Part shown: one piece after another, positions 11,101-20,497 of the stretch
Position numbering within the stretch: the stretch's first letter is position 1
Layout of the letters: each line of letters starts with the position of its first letter
Assembly: GCA_020883125.1 (NCBI GenBank)
Contig: JAHREW010000046.1
Location: 1-36,268 of the forward strand
Source of the DNA: Microcoleus sp. CAWBG506
GTDB lineage: Bacteria > Cyanobacteriota > Cyanobacteriia > Cyanobacteriales > Microcoleaceae
Reading direction: 5' to 3'
Length of the DNA stretch: 36,268 bases
Notes under the pieces: generated by a model
The model's input: the letters and a program-made list of their open reading frames with translations, nothing else
Database searches by the model: none
Told to the model about the DNA's origin: nothing
Position numbers and translations under genes: made by a program

Positions 11101-14078
11101 AGCTAGTTAATCAGAGATTCCGCCGAAGTCTGAGACTATTTACTATCCTATTTGTTGTAGGATTGACAGCATTTTTTGCGGTAAATGTCAAGGCTCAGCC
11201 GATTTCTAGTACAGTACAGATAATGGGTAGGGACACGGCACTGCCGTGTCCTGAAGCAGGGAGATGCGGTGTCTTGAAGCAGGAAGATGCTGTGTCCCTA
11301 ATCCAGTCGCGATCGCCCCAAGCCTGGGAGAATTTAGCTAGAACCAGTTATGCTGCTGGGGAGTTTGCAGAAGCTGCGAAGTATTGGCGGCAAGCTGTTG
11401 CGGGGTTTCAGGTGGGGGGAGATTGGTTGAATCAGGCGATCGCCCTGAGTAATCTTTCGTTGACTTATCAGCAGTTGGGGCGTTGGGAAGAGGCAAATAG
11501 TGCGATCGCCAAAAGTCGCAGTTTGTTACCGGAGGAGTCGAAAGTAAAGTCATTAGTGGAATTAAAGGCGATCGGGCAAATTCTCGATATTCAATCCAAT
11601 GGAGAATGGGAACAAGGACAAATCAATCTTGCTTTAAAAACTGGTCAGCAAGCGACCAATATTTATGTTAAACTAAAGGATAATTTAGGGTGGAAACGTA
11701 GCCTAATTGCTCAAATTAAAACCCTACAAGAATTAGGTTTATATCAGCAAGCTTGTCAAGCAATCATCCCAGTTGTCGAATCAAACAATTCCGAAAACTT
11801 CGTCATTCCCAGTCAGGATTGTCAGCAGTTAATTACTGAAAAATTAGTAACAATCAAACGAAGTGTCAAAACGCCATCAAATCCGACTTTGAAAAACATC
11901 CAAATTACCGGGGCGCGTCTCCTTGGCGATGTATGGAGACAGCTTGGTTATTTGAAAGAGTCTCAACAGTTGCTGGAAGAAGTAGAGCAAGTTGTGACTC
12001 AACAAGAATCTCCTCAAGAACAAGCTTTGGTGTTACTAAGTTTAGGTGATACGTATCAATCTCTGGGAAATAGAAACAAATTTTTGTCTGTATCAGAAGA
12101 TAACAATTATAAAAAAGACTACGAAAATGCTATAAATTTATATAAAAAATCTATAAATGTGGCTGCGAATAATTCCTTTTTCAAAGTCCAGGCACAACTG
12201 AATTTATTAAGTCTTTTAGTTAAGCCCAAAATTGGATTTGCGGTAAATGCAAAGGAAATCAAACAATTGCGGTTAGAAATTTGGTCTCAATTGAGTAAAT
12301 TGCCGCCAAGTCACAAGCTAGTTTATGCAGAAGTTAGTTTGATGAATAGTTTAGTTGAGTTCAAGAATCAACTAAAAACTCCTAATAATGTTTCAAATTC
12401 GTCTAACTTAAATTCCGAAAAAATATCTAATTATTGTTTGCCAAATTCTGCAATCCTGGCTGAAAATGTGCTGGGTAATATGGCGTCTGTGTCTTGGGGA
12501 GAAGTTGGCAGATTGGGTGCAAAGGCGATCGCATTGGCTAGGGATTTGGGTGATTTGAGGGCAACAGCCTATGCTTTGGGCAATTTGGGTACCGTGTATG
12601 AAAAAAATCAGCAGTGGCTGGAGGCTCAACAGTGTACCGAACAAGCTTTGCTTTTGTCGCAGAATGTTAGTTTAAATGCGCCGGATCTGGCTTATCAGTG
12701 GCAGTGGCAATTGGGGCGGATTCGTTGGCTTGGGAAGGCGAAGGATGTTGACGGTGCGATCGGGGCTTATACTGCTGCATTTAATACGTTACAGTCGCTA
12801 CGCAACGATTTTGTGCCGATTAGTCGGGATGGACAGTTCGATTTTCGCGATAAAATAGAACCTTTTTATCGGGAATTGGTGGACTTGTTGTTGCAGGAGA
12901 ATCAGCCTAGTCAAGAGAATTTGAAGCAAGCTAGGAATGTGATTGAGGCACTTCAGGTGGCTGAGTTGGATAACTTTTTTAGGGATGGTTGTGTCGTGGT
13001 GAATAAGGCAGAAGAGATTGATGCGATCGCGGATAAATACGATCCGACAGCAGCAGTAATCCATGCAATTATTTTACCAAATCGTTTAGCAATTATCTTG
13101 AAGTTACCGGGTAAAAAAGACTTAGAGTATCGGGAGATTTACCAAAAACAAACAGTTGTAAAAAACACTATCAAGAATTTACAAACCTATTTAATTCAAC
13201 CAGGCAATACTCCTGAAGTCTTGGCAGAATCAAAGAAACTGTACAAATGGCTGATACAACCAATAGAATCATTGCTCGAAAGCAATCGAGATGTGAAAAC
13301 ATTAGTATTTATCTTAGACAGACCCTTACAGGCGATCCCAATGGGAGCTCTTTACGATGAGCGATCGGAGCAGTATCTGATGGAAAAAGATTATGCTCTT
13401 GCTTTAGTTCCCGGTTTGCAGCTTCTCGAACCTAAACCTTGGAATCAAGTAAAATCAAGCAAGTTAAAAGTCTTGCTAGGAGGTGTAGATCTACCCCAGA
13501 CACTGGAAGGTCAGAATTTTGAAAAAATTCAAAAATTCTTAGAAGAATTGGATGGAATCGGAAAAAATGTAGCAATCAGCAAAAGATTTTTGAATGAAAA
13601 CTTTACTCTAACAAACCTGCAACAAGAGTTGACTTTGGCTAATATCCCCATTCTGCATATCAAAACACACGGTCAGTTTAGCTCTGAACCAGAAAAAACT
13701 TTTCTTGTTGGTTTTGGAACCTTGTTAAAAAGTAACGATTTGGATAAATTGATTAAGAGGGGTAATAAAAAGGATCTTCGAGCGATCGAGTTACTGGTAC
13801 TCAGTGCTTGCAAAACAGCACAGGGGGATGATAGAGCAGTGTTAGGACTATCGGGGGTAGCTATACGGGCGGGAGCTCGCAGTACCGTTTCAAGTTTGTG
13901 GGTAGCAGAAGATGCAGTCAACACAAAAATTATAGTGAGATTTTATGAAGAGTTGCGTCAACCGGGAATGACAAGGGCAAAAGCACTTCACAATGCTCAA
14001 AAAGCCTACTTTCAAGCAAAAGAAGACCAAGAACCCCATTTTTGGGCACCTTATGTTATTGTTGGTAATTGGCTGTAA
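11049..14078 (+). CDS. Exported TPR-CHAT (caspase-like) protein
   Basis: The 1009-residue protein starts at ATG 11049, just after a ggggagaac stretch that lies inside tpsB. A basic N-terminus and hydrophobic segment (about residues 28-48, ending VKAQ) predict export or an N-terminal anchor. TPR-like helical repeats cover about residues 90-160, 280-370 and 500-600. The C-terminal CHAT domain (about 650-1009) carries the catalytic His in KTHGQF (residue 874) and Cys in SACKTAQGD (residue 921), followed by GLSGVAIRAGARSTVSSLW and the usual FWAPYVIVG end. CHAT domains are caspase-fold peptidases, so this is probably a periplasmic or surface protease or scaffold linked to the two-partner secretion pair. 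A short segment after the signal (RDTALPCPEAG...) is encoded by an inserted DNA repeat. The substrate is unknown. Confidence 0.9.
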   Translation: MARKRFTFFDYIQVLFLKLVNQRFRRSLRLFTILFVVGLTAFFAVNVKAQPISSTVQIMGRDTALPCPEAGRCGVLKQEDAVSLIQSRSPQAWENLARTSYAAGEFAEAAKYWRQAVAGFQVGGDWLNQAIALSNLSLTYQQLGRWEEANSAIAKSRSLLPEESKVKSLVELKAIGQILDIQSNGEWEQGQINLALKTGQQATNIYVKLKDNLGWKRSLIAQIKTLQELGLYQQACQAIIPVVESNNSENFVIPSQDCQQLITEKLVTIKRSVKTPSNPTLKNIQITGARLLGDVWRQLGYLKESQQLLEEVEQVVTQQESPQEQALVLLSLGDTYQSLGNRNKFLSVSEDNNYKKDYENAINLYKKSINVAANNSFFKVQAQLNLLSLLVKPKIGFAVNAKEIKQLRLEIWSQLSKLPPSHKLVYAEVSLMNSLVEFKNQLKTPNNVSNSSNLNSEKISNYCLPNSAILAENVLGNMASVSWGEVGRLGAKAIALARDLGDLRATAYALGNLGTVYEKNQQWLEAQQCTEQALLLSQNVSLNAPDLAYQWQWQLGRIRWLGKAKDVDGAIGAYTAAFNTLQSLRNDFVPISRDGQFDFRDKIEPFYRELVDLLLQENQPSQENLKQARNVIEALQVAELDNFFRDGCVVVNKAEEIDAIADKYDPTAAVIHAIILPNRLAIILKLPGKKDLEYREIYQKQTVVKNTIKNLQTYLIQPGNTPEVLAESKKLYKWLIQPIESLLESNRDVKTLVFILDRPLQAIPMGALYDERSEQYLMEKDYALALVPGLQLLEPKPWNQVKSSKLKVLLGGVDLPQTLEGQNFEKIQKFLEELDGIGKNVAISKRFLNENFTLTNLQQELTLANIPILHIKTHGQFSSEPEKTFLVGFGTLLKSNDLDKLIKRGNKKDLRAIELLVLSACKTAQGDDRAVLGLSGVAIRAGARSTVSSLWVAEDAVNTKIIVRFYEELRQPGMTRAKALHNAQKAYFQAKEDQEPHFWAPYVIVGNWL
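11231..11296 (+). repeat. Palindromic repeat plus 23-bp tandem repeat inside the CHAT gene
   Basis: Bases 11231-11251 form a palindrome with ggacacggca arms around one central base, the same family as the arrays at 21.0 kb and 36.1 kb. From 11246 a 23-bp unit beginning gtgtc is repeated twice (11246-11268 and 11269-11291, three mismatches) and starts a third time at 11292. The whole block is translated in the CHAT frame, between the export signal and the first TPR. Confidence 0.85.
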
Positions 14079-14161
14079 CCCTCATAGGATTGAATAAGAC
14101 AATCTAGGAGACAAAACCCTATGAAAAAGTAAAACAACCCCGTTAACCCAACCTTATTGAG

Positions 14162-14911
14162 TTATTTTTCCAAGAGTTGCACATTACCAACTAAGGGTTC
14201 TTCCGCCAGCTCTTTAAATCCACCAGATTCTAATAATTTAACCCATTGAACTTTCAAGGTTTGATCTTTAGGGTTTGCAAGCAAACGCTGAGCTAAACTG
14301 GCGACTGAATCATACCAAATATCAGGTGTTGCTGTATTGATTTGTTGTTCGCGTTCGGAGGAGAGTGGTACTCGTGCGACAAACCCATTCACGTACAGGT
14401 CATTTGTAGAGCGCGTATAAGGTTCACAATTTAATTTGAAGTACCAACGGTAATACTCTATGAGTTCAAGAGCGTATTTGGGAGATTTTGGCAGGCTAAC
14501 ACTAATAATTCCTGGTGTTTTTGGCAAAGAGATAGGGCTTCGATAAATTGTCTTTTTTCCATCTCTACTTACCAGGGAAAACTCGACTGAGTTTATATCT
14601 TCAGGATTGTAGGGAATATAGAACAAAAAAGTTGGATATTCAGAAGTCGTGTATACCGGATTCTTAATACGTACAATAGCGGTAATTGGCTTACTTGTCT
14701 TTTTGCAGTACGGATTAGTAGGATCAAGTCCGGTTCCGGGTCTTGGTTCATTATCCCGTGGTGGTGGTGGTGGCGGCGGTGTTTGAGGAGGTGGTGGCGG
14801 GGCTTGGGTCAAAAAAATTGCACTGTAGGTTTGTACAGATATAGGAGAAATCGTGATAATCGCCAGCGCAATAATGATAGCAAAAGCTAGTTGGAAATAT
14901 GGCCGACGCAT
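14162..14911 (-). CDS. DUF928 family protein
   Basis: The 249-residue protein has an N-terminal hydrophobic segment (about residues 7-35), so it is exported or anchored. A Pro-rich stretch (PPPPPQTPPPPPPP) is followed by a DUF928 domain (about 65-245). Recognisable family features are TAIVR, an FLFYIPY strand, LPKTPGI, YRWYFKLNC, a V-x-G-x-V-x-R strand, and IWYDSVASLAQ near the end. DUF928 proteins are cyanobacterial and often sit beside CHASE2 and CHAT genes; no biochemical function is established to my knowledge. It is the last gene of the minus-strand operon, 34 bases after the CHASE2 gene, and converges on the TPR-CHAT gene 83 bases away with no strong terminator between them. Confidence 0.85.
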   Translation of the reverse strand: MRRPYFQLAFAIIIALAIITISPISVQTYSAIFLTQAPPPPPQTPPPPPPPRDNEPRPGTGLDPTNPYCKKTSKPITAIVRIKNPVYTTSEYPTFLFYIPYNPEDINSVEFSLVSRDGKKTIYRSPISLPKTPGIISVSLPKSPKYALELIEYYRWYFKLNCEPYTRSTNDLYVNGFVARVPLSSEREQQINTATPDIWYDSVASLAQRLLANPKDQTLKVQWVKLLESGGFKELAEEPLVGNVQLLEK

Positions 14912-14945
14912 TTGGATTTAGTTGTTGGGTTTTTGTCCAGGATAC

Positions 14946-17327
14946 TTATTCCGGCTGTCGATTTTGAGATATTTTATGGATGACTAATCCACTGCCGGTC
15001 GCTACGAAAGCTAAGGCTGAGGGAACTAGGGGCATCCATCCGCCCTGGTTAAGAATCGCAAGACAAATATGATATAAGAGCAAACTAGCAACACAAGTGG
15101 CTATTGTCAAGTGCAGCCGAGGACGAATATATATCACTAGCACTCCGCCAGTAAGGGCCCATAGCCAAACAAATACTGCATCAGCCCATTGCAGATGACC
15201 CCACTTTGGTAGATCCCATAACAAGGGTCGTTTTGGATTATCCATCACGGCGCTAAGAATTTGACTTGTCATATGGGCATGAATCCATACTGCGGGCATT
15301 TGACCATAGGGAGTATCAAAATCATCTCTAGCTACTCCCGCAGTATAGCCGACGATGACCACTCGACCTTTGATGGCACTTTCTGGGACTTTTCCCTCTA
15401 CAATATCTGTCAGCGAAACTATTTTTGCCGGTCGAGGATTGGCGCGGTAGTTGAGGAGAATTTGGCTACTATTGCCATCGAGGCTTTGATAACCTCCTGT
15501 GTGTGAGGCTAAGCGATTAAAAATCACTCCGCCCCCTTCCCAAGTTTTAGTATTTTGATTAACTTGTAATGGTATATCGTGGGATGATAAAAATGAAAAT
15601 GCTAATAAAAAACTGAAGCTGTAGGGTGTACTACATTTAGAAGATGTAGGTAAATAATTGGGATCATATGATAATAGTTGGCGACGTACTATCTGATATT
15701 TATTGTCTTGAATATTATTGTCAAAAAAATCGACAAATCCTACTTGTTGGGTTAATTGTTTCGGAGAAAATTCAGGAGGTGGAGCATAATCTCCCGCTGA
15801 CGATTGGTAGGAACAGACAGTATAAAAATTTTGATTTTCTTGAAAAGTTTTTATCCAATTTTTACGGGCTATGATATCCATATTATCCTTGATTCTAGGT
15901 TGATTACGAGATATATTGAGACCCAAGGCTGCTGGTTTATATTTTTCTACTTTATTGACGATTTCTGCTAAAGCAGATTCTTTGATCGGATAGCCACCAT
16001 ACTTATCAACTTCTTCTTGACTGATTTGAACTACTGTGATGCGCGGATCGATCGCCTCTGATTGGCGTTGCCGCATTAAATGATCGTAAGCAGGTAATTC
16101 CAACGCTTGTAAAATTCCCATCCACCGCACTCCCATCACAGCGCCCGTGACTAACACACTAGCCACCAACACAGTGCGAAGATTGCGCCAAATCGAAACA
16201 CGTTGCCGCTCTTCCTCATTCCCCTTGAGCAACTCATCCCAAGTGGGAGGCTCCACAGCCCGATGCTCATAAATCATCGGTAGCCAACTAGCACAGGGAT
16301 ATTCAATATCCATCACGTGCAGCTTTTTCCGCGCCTGCATAACAGAGTCGCGCAAAGATTTCTTTTCTCTAGCAAATTCCTCTATAAAATACTCCAAAAA
16401 CTTTTGAGCAACTTCATCCGGCACTCGCTCTCGCATGGCAATTATCGCAGGAATTTCCAGGGAAGCTAGTTCCTTGACTAATCCCATGCCATCACAAGAA
16501 TTGAAAATTGCTAATTTCAAACCGTGCTTAATCGCATTTTCTAAACCATACTTTAAATCTTTAATCGCTATACTTTCAGTTTCACTCAGAGCCAGCTTAC
16601 CTTGACTGTAATCATCTTCACTAGAACTATGACCTGCAAAAAATAAAATATCCCAATTCTGGTTCCATAACTCGTCATTAAGCTTGCTACTATTAATAGC
16701 TGTTAAATGTGTAATCTCTGCATCATTATGGGCAATAGATTCTTTTAATAGTTTTAAATCTGCATCGACATTTATGTCTGAACTATCTCCTAATATAACT
16801 AATATTCTAATTTTAGCTTTATATTTTCTTTGGTTTAATTCGGAATTAATATTAGTAGTTAAAAGACCAAAACTAGGCTCGACTTCAAACTCTTGAAACT
16901 TATTCCATAAATGCCAAGGAAAACTCCACAAACTAATATTGTCTGTTTCGATAATGACCCTGACATCATTTTTATGAGCACTTAATACTTTTAAAAGTAA
17001 ATCTCTGACATCCTGAAACTCAGAATCTGGAAAATTTAGCCAATTATTTACACTTATTTCTACCGACTTGGCTAATTCTTTCACTGAAACATTGGTAACT
17101 TGTGCTTTCTTGAGCTTTTCTAATTTGCGATAAGAACCAAAACCGCCATCCATGCGATTTCGCTTCAAATTATCATAGCTTTCTATCAAATCTTTAGCTG
17201 GTGGAAATTTCCCGCTAACTGTACTTTGGAAATTCTGATAATTAATGCTATCACAAATTCTGAGGGTGACAGGATAGCGTTGCTCATTGTCAGCCTCCCG
17301 TATTTCCAAAATTACAAGCTTGCTCAT
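14946..17327 (-). CDS. CHAT-CHASE2 transmembrane protein
   Basis: The 793-residue protein joins an N-terminal CHAT domain (about residues 170-355) to a CHASE2 sensor (about 400-705). CHAT residues are His233 in FFAGHSS and Cys278 in FNSCDGMG. A transmembrane helix (about 384-402) precedes CHASE2, which contains AYDHLMRQR, DPRITVVQI and the RVVIVGYTAG segment. Three helices follow (about 718-785), as is usual after CHASE2. No kinase, cyclase or GGDEF domain is present: the cytoplasmic output is the N-terminal CHAT module. I infer that an extracytoplasmic signal controls a cytoplasmic caspase-like peptidase. It lies 28 bases after the DUF1822 gene. The domain pairing is known in cyanobacteria; the substrate is not known to me. 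Confidence 0.9.
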   Translation of the reverse strand: MSKLVILEIREADNEQRYPVTLRICDSINYQNFQSTVSGKFPPAKDLIESYDNLKRNRMDGGFGSYRKLEKLKKAQVTNVSVKELAKSVEISVNNWLNFPDSEFQDVRDLLLKVLSAHKNDVRVIIETDNISLWSFPWHLWNKFQEFEVEPSFGLLTTNINSELNQRKYKAKIRILVILGDSSDINVDADLKLLKESIAHNDAEITHLTAINSSKLNDELWNQNWDILFFAGHSSSEDDYSQGKLALSETESIAIKDLKYGLENAIKHGLKLAIFNSCDGMGLVKELASLEIPAIIAMRERVPDEVAQKFLEYFIEEFAREKKSLRDSVMQARKKLHVMDIEYPCASWLPMIYEHRAVEPPTWDELLKGNEEERQRVSIWRNLRTVLVASVLVTGAVMGVRWMGILQALELPAYDHLMRQRQSEAIDPRITVVQISQEEVDKYGGYPIKESALAEIVNKVEKYKPAALGLNISRNQPRIKDNMDIIARKNWIKTFQENQNFYTVCSYQSSAGDYAPPPEFSPKQLTQQVGFVDFFDNNIQDNKYQIVRRQLLSYDPNYLPTSSKCSTPYSFSFLLAFSFLSSHDIPLQVNQNTKTWEGGGVIFNRLASHTGGYQSLDGNSSQILLNYRANPRPAKIVSLTDIVEGKVPESAIKGRVVIVGYTAGVARDDFDTPYGQMPAVWIHAHMTSQILSAVMDNPKRPLLWDLPKWGHLQWADAVFVWLWALTGGVLVIYIRPRLHLTIATCVASLLLYHICLAILNQGGWMPLVPSALAFVATGSGLVIHKISQNRQPE

Positions 17328-17355
17328 CGCTTTTGACCTCCCGATCCTAATTTAG

Positions 17356-18831
17356 TTAAATGGTAAAATCTTCTGTGATGCTAACTTCGCCATAAGCGAG
17401 TTTTACCTGGAAAAAATCGCCGATCGCACCTCTGAATTCATACCTTAGACTATTGGTGAAATGGTGTGCTTTTTCTTGCCAGAAAACTTCGCCATCTTCA
17501 TCTAGGATAATTAGTTCTAGATTGAGCGGTAGAGTTTTCGATCGCACTGGTAATACCCGCAAGAAAATATTGGTTTTATCACTTCCTTCAGGTAACAGAG
17601 TGATTTCTAGCACCACGCGATCGCTATCGAGCTCCATTTTTAATTCAATCATCTTACCAATTCTCACCCCCGCAGTGGCATTTTTGGGGTCAAGTTTTCC
17701 CAAACTGACTGCTGCTTGGCGCTTCAAGGTATCATTTTCGGTAGTTTCACGCAAGTGTCTCAGTGCGGAAATTGCCTCCTCATTTCCAGGCTCAACGCAA
17801 CCTAATAATTCCGCAGCCCGCAATTGATTGCTTTTATTGCGATCGCGCAATAAATCAAGCAATGTCGGAATTCCCTTCTGGCTGCTAGAATCACCATAGC
17901 GATAACCTTCACCTTCCATCGCATACATTAAGCCAGAATCTAACATTCCCAACCTCTCAATTATGTCATCAATCTTCTCCCACCCAGCTTGTAAATAAGT
18001 ATTTAGCCGCTCAACTAAACTTGCTGGACTTTTTTCAACCACCACAGAGGGTACAGCAGCTAATACTGGTTCCTGAATAATTCCTAAACGCAGATTATAT
18101 AGTTGTTGTCTGCATTCATCATTAGCCAAGAAAGATGCCCATTCCCCAAAGGGAACTAGCAGCCGGGGAGAATACACCGCTGAATTACCCAAAGTATGTA
18201 ATAATTGAGTCGATTCCACCTCGGATAAGCTGGGCAAAGGTGAGACTTCTGCTTGCAAATTCAACCCTAGAGTTATGTCCATGACAACGAAAGATTTGGT
18301 TAATTCCTGTATTGGCAAAACATAAGTGCGATCGGCAGCATTATATCTACCTTCATGCTTGAGTTGGCGATGCGTTGCAAAACCCAACACTTCCATCCAG
18401 GACTCCCCATCATCATCCCCATCCAAATTCACCTGTACCGGCAGGTAATAATCAGCAGTCCAATTAGGAATATCAACCCATTCCTGCGGCACGCAAAATT
18501 CCTCCAAATCTCCCTCATCGCTAGGGATTAACACTAATCTAGTTTCGCCAATTCCGATAGCAGTGCCATTGACAACTTCCCAAATACTAGCAAGGTCTTG
18601 ACGTTGCCAAACAGAAATTTGAGGCAACTCTTCATCTGCCAACACTTCTGAAATCCAGTTCAGAAAAGGCTTTAAACAAACACTATTCAGATAAGCATTG
18701 TAACGAGAAAGTGGATTAGAATGTTCTTGAGCTTCGTGCCATGCAGTCTCTATGTCTGCTTGGTCAATTGTCAACCGCACGAGGCAAGAATCACTAGAAT
18801 CAACTGGTTGTAATTTGGTTAAGTCAAACAT
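17356..18831 (-). CDS. DUF1822 family protein
   Basis: The 491-residue soluble protein matches the cyanobacterial DUF1822 family. Visible features are an N-terminal region rich in ISVWQRQDLASIWEV-type strands and helices, FCVPQEWVDIP, a WMEVLGFATH segment and a central YLPIQEL-like strand. Residues about 325-375 look like a short HEAT-type helical repeat (LLRDRNKSNQLRAAELLG). A C-terminal beta domain (about 390-491) resembles the nucleic-acid-free beta sandwich often seen at the end of these proteins. There is no signal peptide and no catalytic motif I recognise. It follows the sigma-like gene by 4 bases and precedes the CHAT-CHASE2 gene by 28, so the three are very probably co-transcribed. 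Function unknown; an adaptor role in the same pathway is inference. Confidence 0.85.
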   Translation of the reverse strand: MFDLTKLQPVDSSDSCLVRLTIDQADIETAWHEAQEHSNPLSRYNAYLNSVCLKPFLNWISEVLADEELPQISVWQRQDLASIWEVVNGTAIGIGETRLVLIPSDEGDLEEFCVPQEWVDIPNWTADYYLPVQVNLDGDDDGESWMEVLGFATHRQLKHEGRYNAADRTYVLPIQELTKSFVVMDITLGLNLQAEVSPLPSLSEVESTQLLHTLGNSAVYSPRLLVPFGEWASFLANDECRQQLYNLRLGIIQEPVLAAVPSVVVEKSPASLVERLNTYLQAGWEKIDDIIERLGMLDSGLMYAMEGEGYRYGDSSSQKGIPTLLDLLRDRNKSNQLRAAELLGCVEPGNEEAISALRHLRETTENDTLKRQAAVSLGKLDPKNATAGVRIGKMIELKMELDSDRVVLEITLLPEGSDKTNIFLRVLPVRSKTLPLNLELIILDEDGEVFWQEKAHHFTNSLRYEFRGAIGDFFQVKLAYGEVSITEDFTI

Positions 18832-18835
18832 TGGT

Positions 18836-20497
18836 TTATTCCCCTTTTTTCTGAGAGATTAAAATTTTCAAGCATTCTTCGACAATCTTATCCATTGTTT
18901 CCCAGTCATAGGCAATCTCTAAAGATAGATTTAGATGCTCATGAGCTAGGCAAATTTTAGAGTAATAAAAACTCTTGAGCCACTCTTCGACATACTCTTT
19001 TTCCCAAAGAGGTAGTTCCTTGATTAAATAGGCTTGTAACTTGTGCTGAGATTCAGCAATTATGGTCTTAATATCTAATAAACTAAGACCAAATTGACTG
19101 GCAATTTGCTGTTCATTGAGCTGTTGACCGTAGCGCCGAAACAAAATATGTTGAGCTTCCACTGTCAGTTTTTTTGTGGATTGAACTAAGGCTGCTTCAA
19201 TTAAATCTGAGCGCCGCGGGGCGCGGAAATCTTTATGTAGCCATTCAACTACATAATTTGTCACCCATGCCTGGGGTTGTGATTGTTGAATCAAGGTTCT
19301 TAAGAGTTGCTTCTTAATAGTATTGAGACGACGAGAAATAGCGGACTGGCTGGTTCCTAATTGAGTTTCCAGTTGCTTTTGCTTCAAGCCGACACCATAA
19401 TAAAGCAAGAGAATTTTGTGTTGATCCGGTTTGAGGCGATCGAGTTGTTCATGGAAATCCAGTTTAGTTTGATTCAATAGGGGATTTGCTTCTGAATCAG
19501 ATTCTTCAGCTTCCAGACTAATTATTTCTGGCTCTGAGGCATCCCATAATTTGTCACTGTCTTGTGGCTGAATTATTGGGGATACATTCTGAATATTTTC
19601 AGAGCTATAAATAATAACTTGATCGTATTTTTTTAAGGCCTCAATGGAGGTTTTCATCCAAGCTTGCATTTGCTCTATGCTAATACTTGAGCCTGCGGAA
19701 ACTTCATGGGGAGCACAAGAGAGAGACTTTTCTGCATTATAACATTCTGTGGCAGCTTGAAAGTCTTCGCTGTCAGGCTCCAGCCATTTATCTCCCGATT
19801 TTCTCAGGGCGGGATTCTGAACTTTGTTAAAGCGATAAACTTGTTGAAAGTATTTGCGTGCAAAGATACATTGAGAAATGTAAGGTTCTTGATATCCGGC
19901 TCTTTGCAGTGCTTCCCGAAGCTCTTTATCACTTTTTTTAACTACCAGTCGCCACTGGGAAAATTTACATATCTGGTAATTTTTAATCTCCTTAATCAAG
20001 GTTTGTTGAAGGTATGTATCTAGAGTAGCCTGAGCTTCGTCATAAGACTTTAATACTTTGACGAGATTATCAGAACTATAAACAAAAATGCGAGCAGAAG
20101 ATAGATATTCGTCCCAAGAGCGGTCTTGTGAATTTAACCATACTTTTTTGCTTGCATAATAGCAGTTTTTTTCAAATAAACTAGCTAAATGCTGTAAGGC
20201 TAATTTTCTGCTGTTTTTGGGTTCCCATTCTTCAAGTATAGGCGCAGAAGCAATTATTATATTCCGCCAAAACATTGATAGACTTTGGATCGTATTTTGC
20301 TGAGATAACAACTGTCTAAATGTCTGGTTGTGTTTTTGGTATAACTCAAAATTGCGTTTGAGAGCCGGAATATTCTGCCACTTAATCAGTGGGGGACAGT
20401 TTTGGGTATCGAGCATGAGATAGGTACAGAAAACCTCGGTATTATTTCGACGCTCTGGTAATATGGGAATGGTTTCTCGATGAGAGTAAGTGGTCAT
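18836..20497 (-). CDS. Sigma-70-like transcription factor with two region-4-type HTHs
   Basis: ATG 20497 is chosen because ggaga lies just upstream; a TTG at 20524 would add nine residues. The protein is about 553 residues. A segment near 20050-19900 (DEAQATLDTYLQQTLIKEI) resembles a degenerate sigma region 2. A clear region-4-type helix-turn-helix is coded at about 19444-19289 (LKPDQHKILLLYYG to SQSAISRRLNTIKKQL). A second, weaker one lies at about 19168-19025 (LTVEAQHILFRRYG to ASQFGLSLLDIK). An acidic linker precedes the first HTH. It is the first gene of the minus-strand operon, so it probably controls its own operon and perhaps the tps unit. It could be a non-sigma DNA-binding protein, since region 2 is poor. 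Confidence 0.75.
   Translation of the reverse strand: MTTYSHRETIPILPERRNNTEVFCTYLMLDTQNCPPLIKWQNIPALKRNFELYQKHNQTFRQLLSQQNTIQSLSMFWRNIIIASAPILEEWEPKNSRKLALQHLASLFEKNCYYASKKVWLNSQDRSWDEYLSSARIFVYSSDNLVKVLKSYDEAQATLDTYLQQTLIKEIKNYQICKFSQWRLVVKKSDKELREALQRAGYQEPYISQCIFARKYFQQVYRFNKVQNPALRKSGDKWLEPDSEDFQAATECYNAEKSLSCAPHEVSAGSSISIEQMQAWMKTSIEALKKYDQVIIYSSENIQNVSPIIQPQDSDKLWDASEPEIISLEAEESDSEANPLLNQTKLDFHEQLDRLKPDQHKILLLYYGVGLKQKQLETQLGTSQSAISRRLNTIKKQLLRTLIQQSQPQAWVTNYVVEWLHKDFRAPRRSDLIEAALVQSTKKLTVEAQHILFRRYGQQLNEQQIASQFGLSLLDIKTIIAESQHKLQAYLIKELPLWEKEYVEEWLKSFYYSKICLAHEHLNLSLEIAYDWETMDKIVEECLKILISQKKGE

Noticed and set aside
14079..14161. Intrinsic terminator between the convergent CHAT and DUF928 genes
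   Set aside because: Only a weak 7-bp pairing (tcatagg with cctatga) with a long loop was found, and no T-run.
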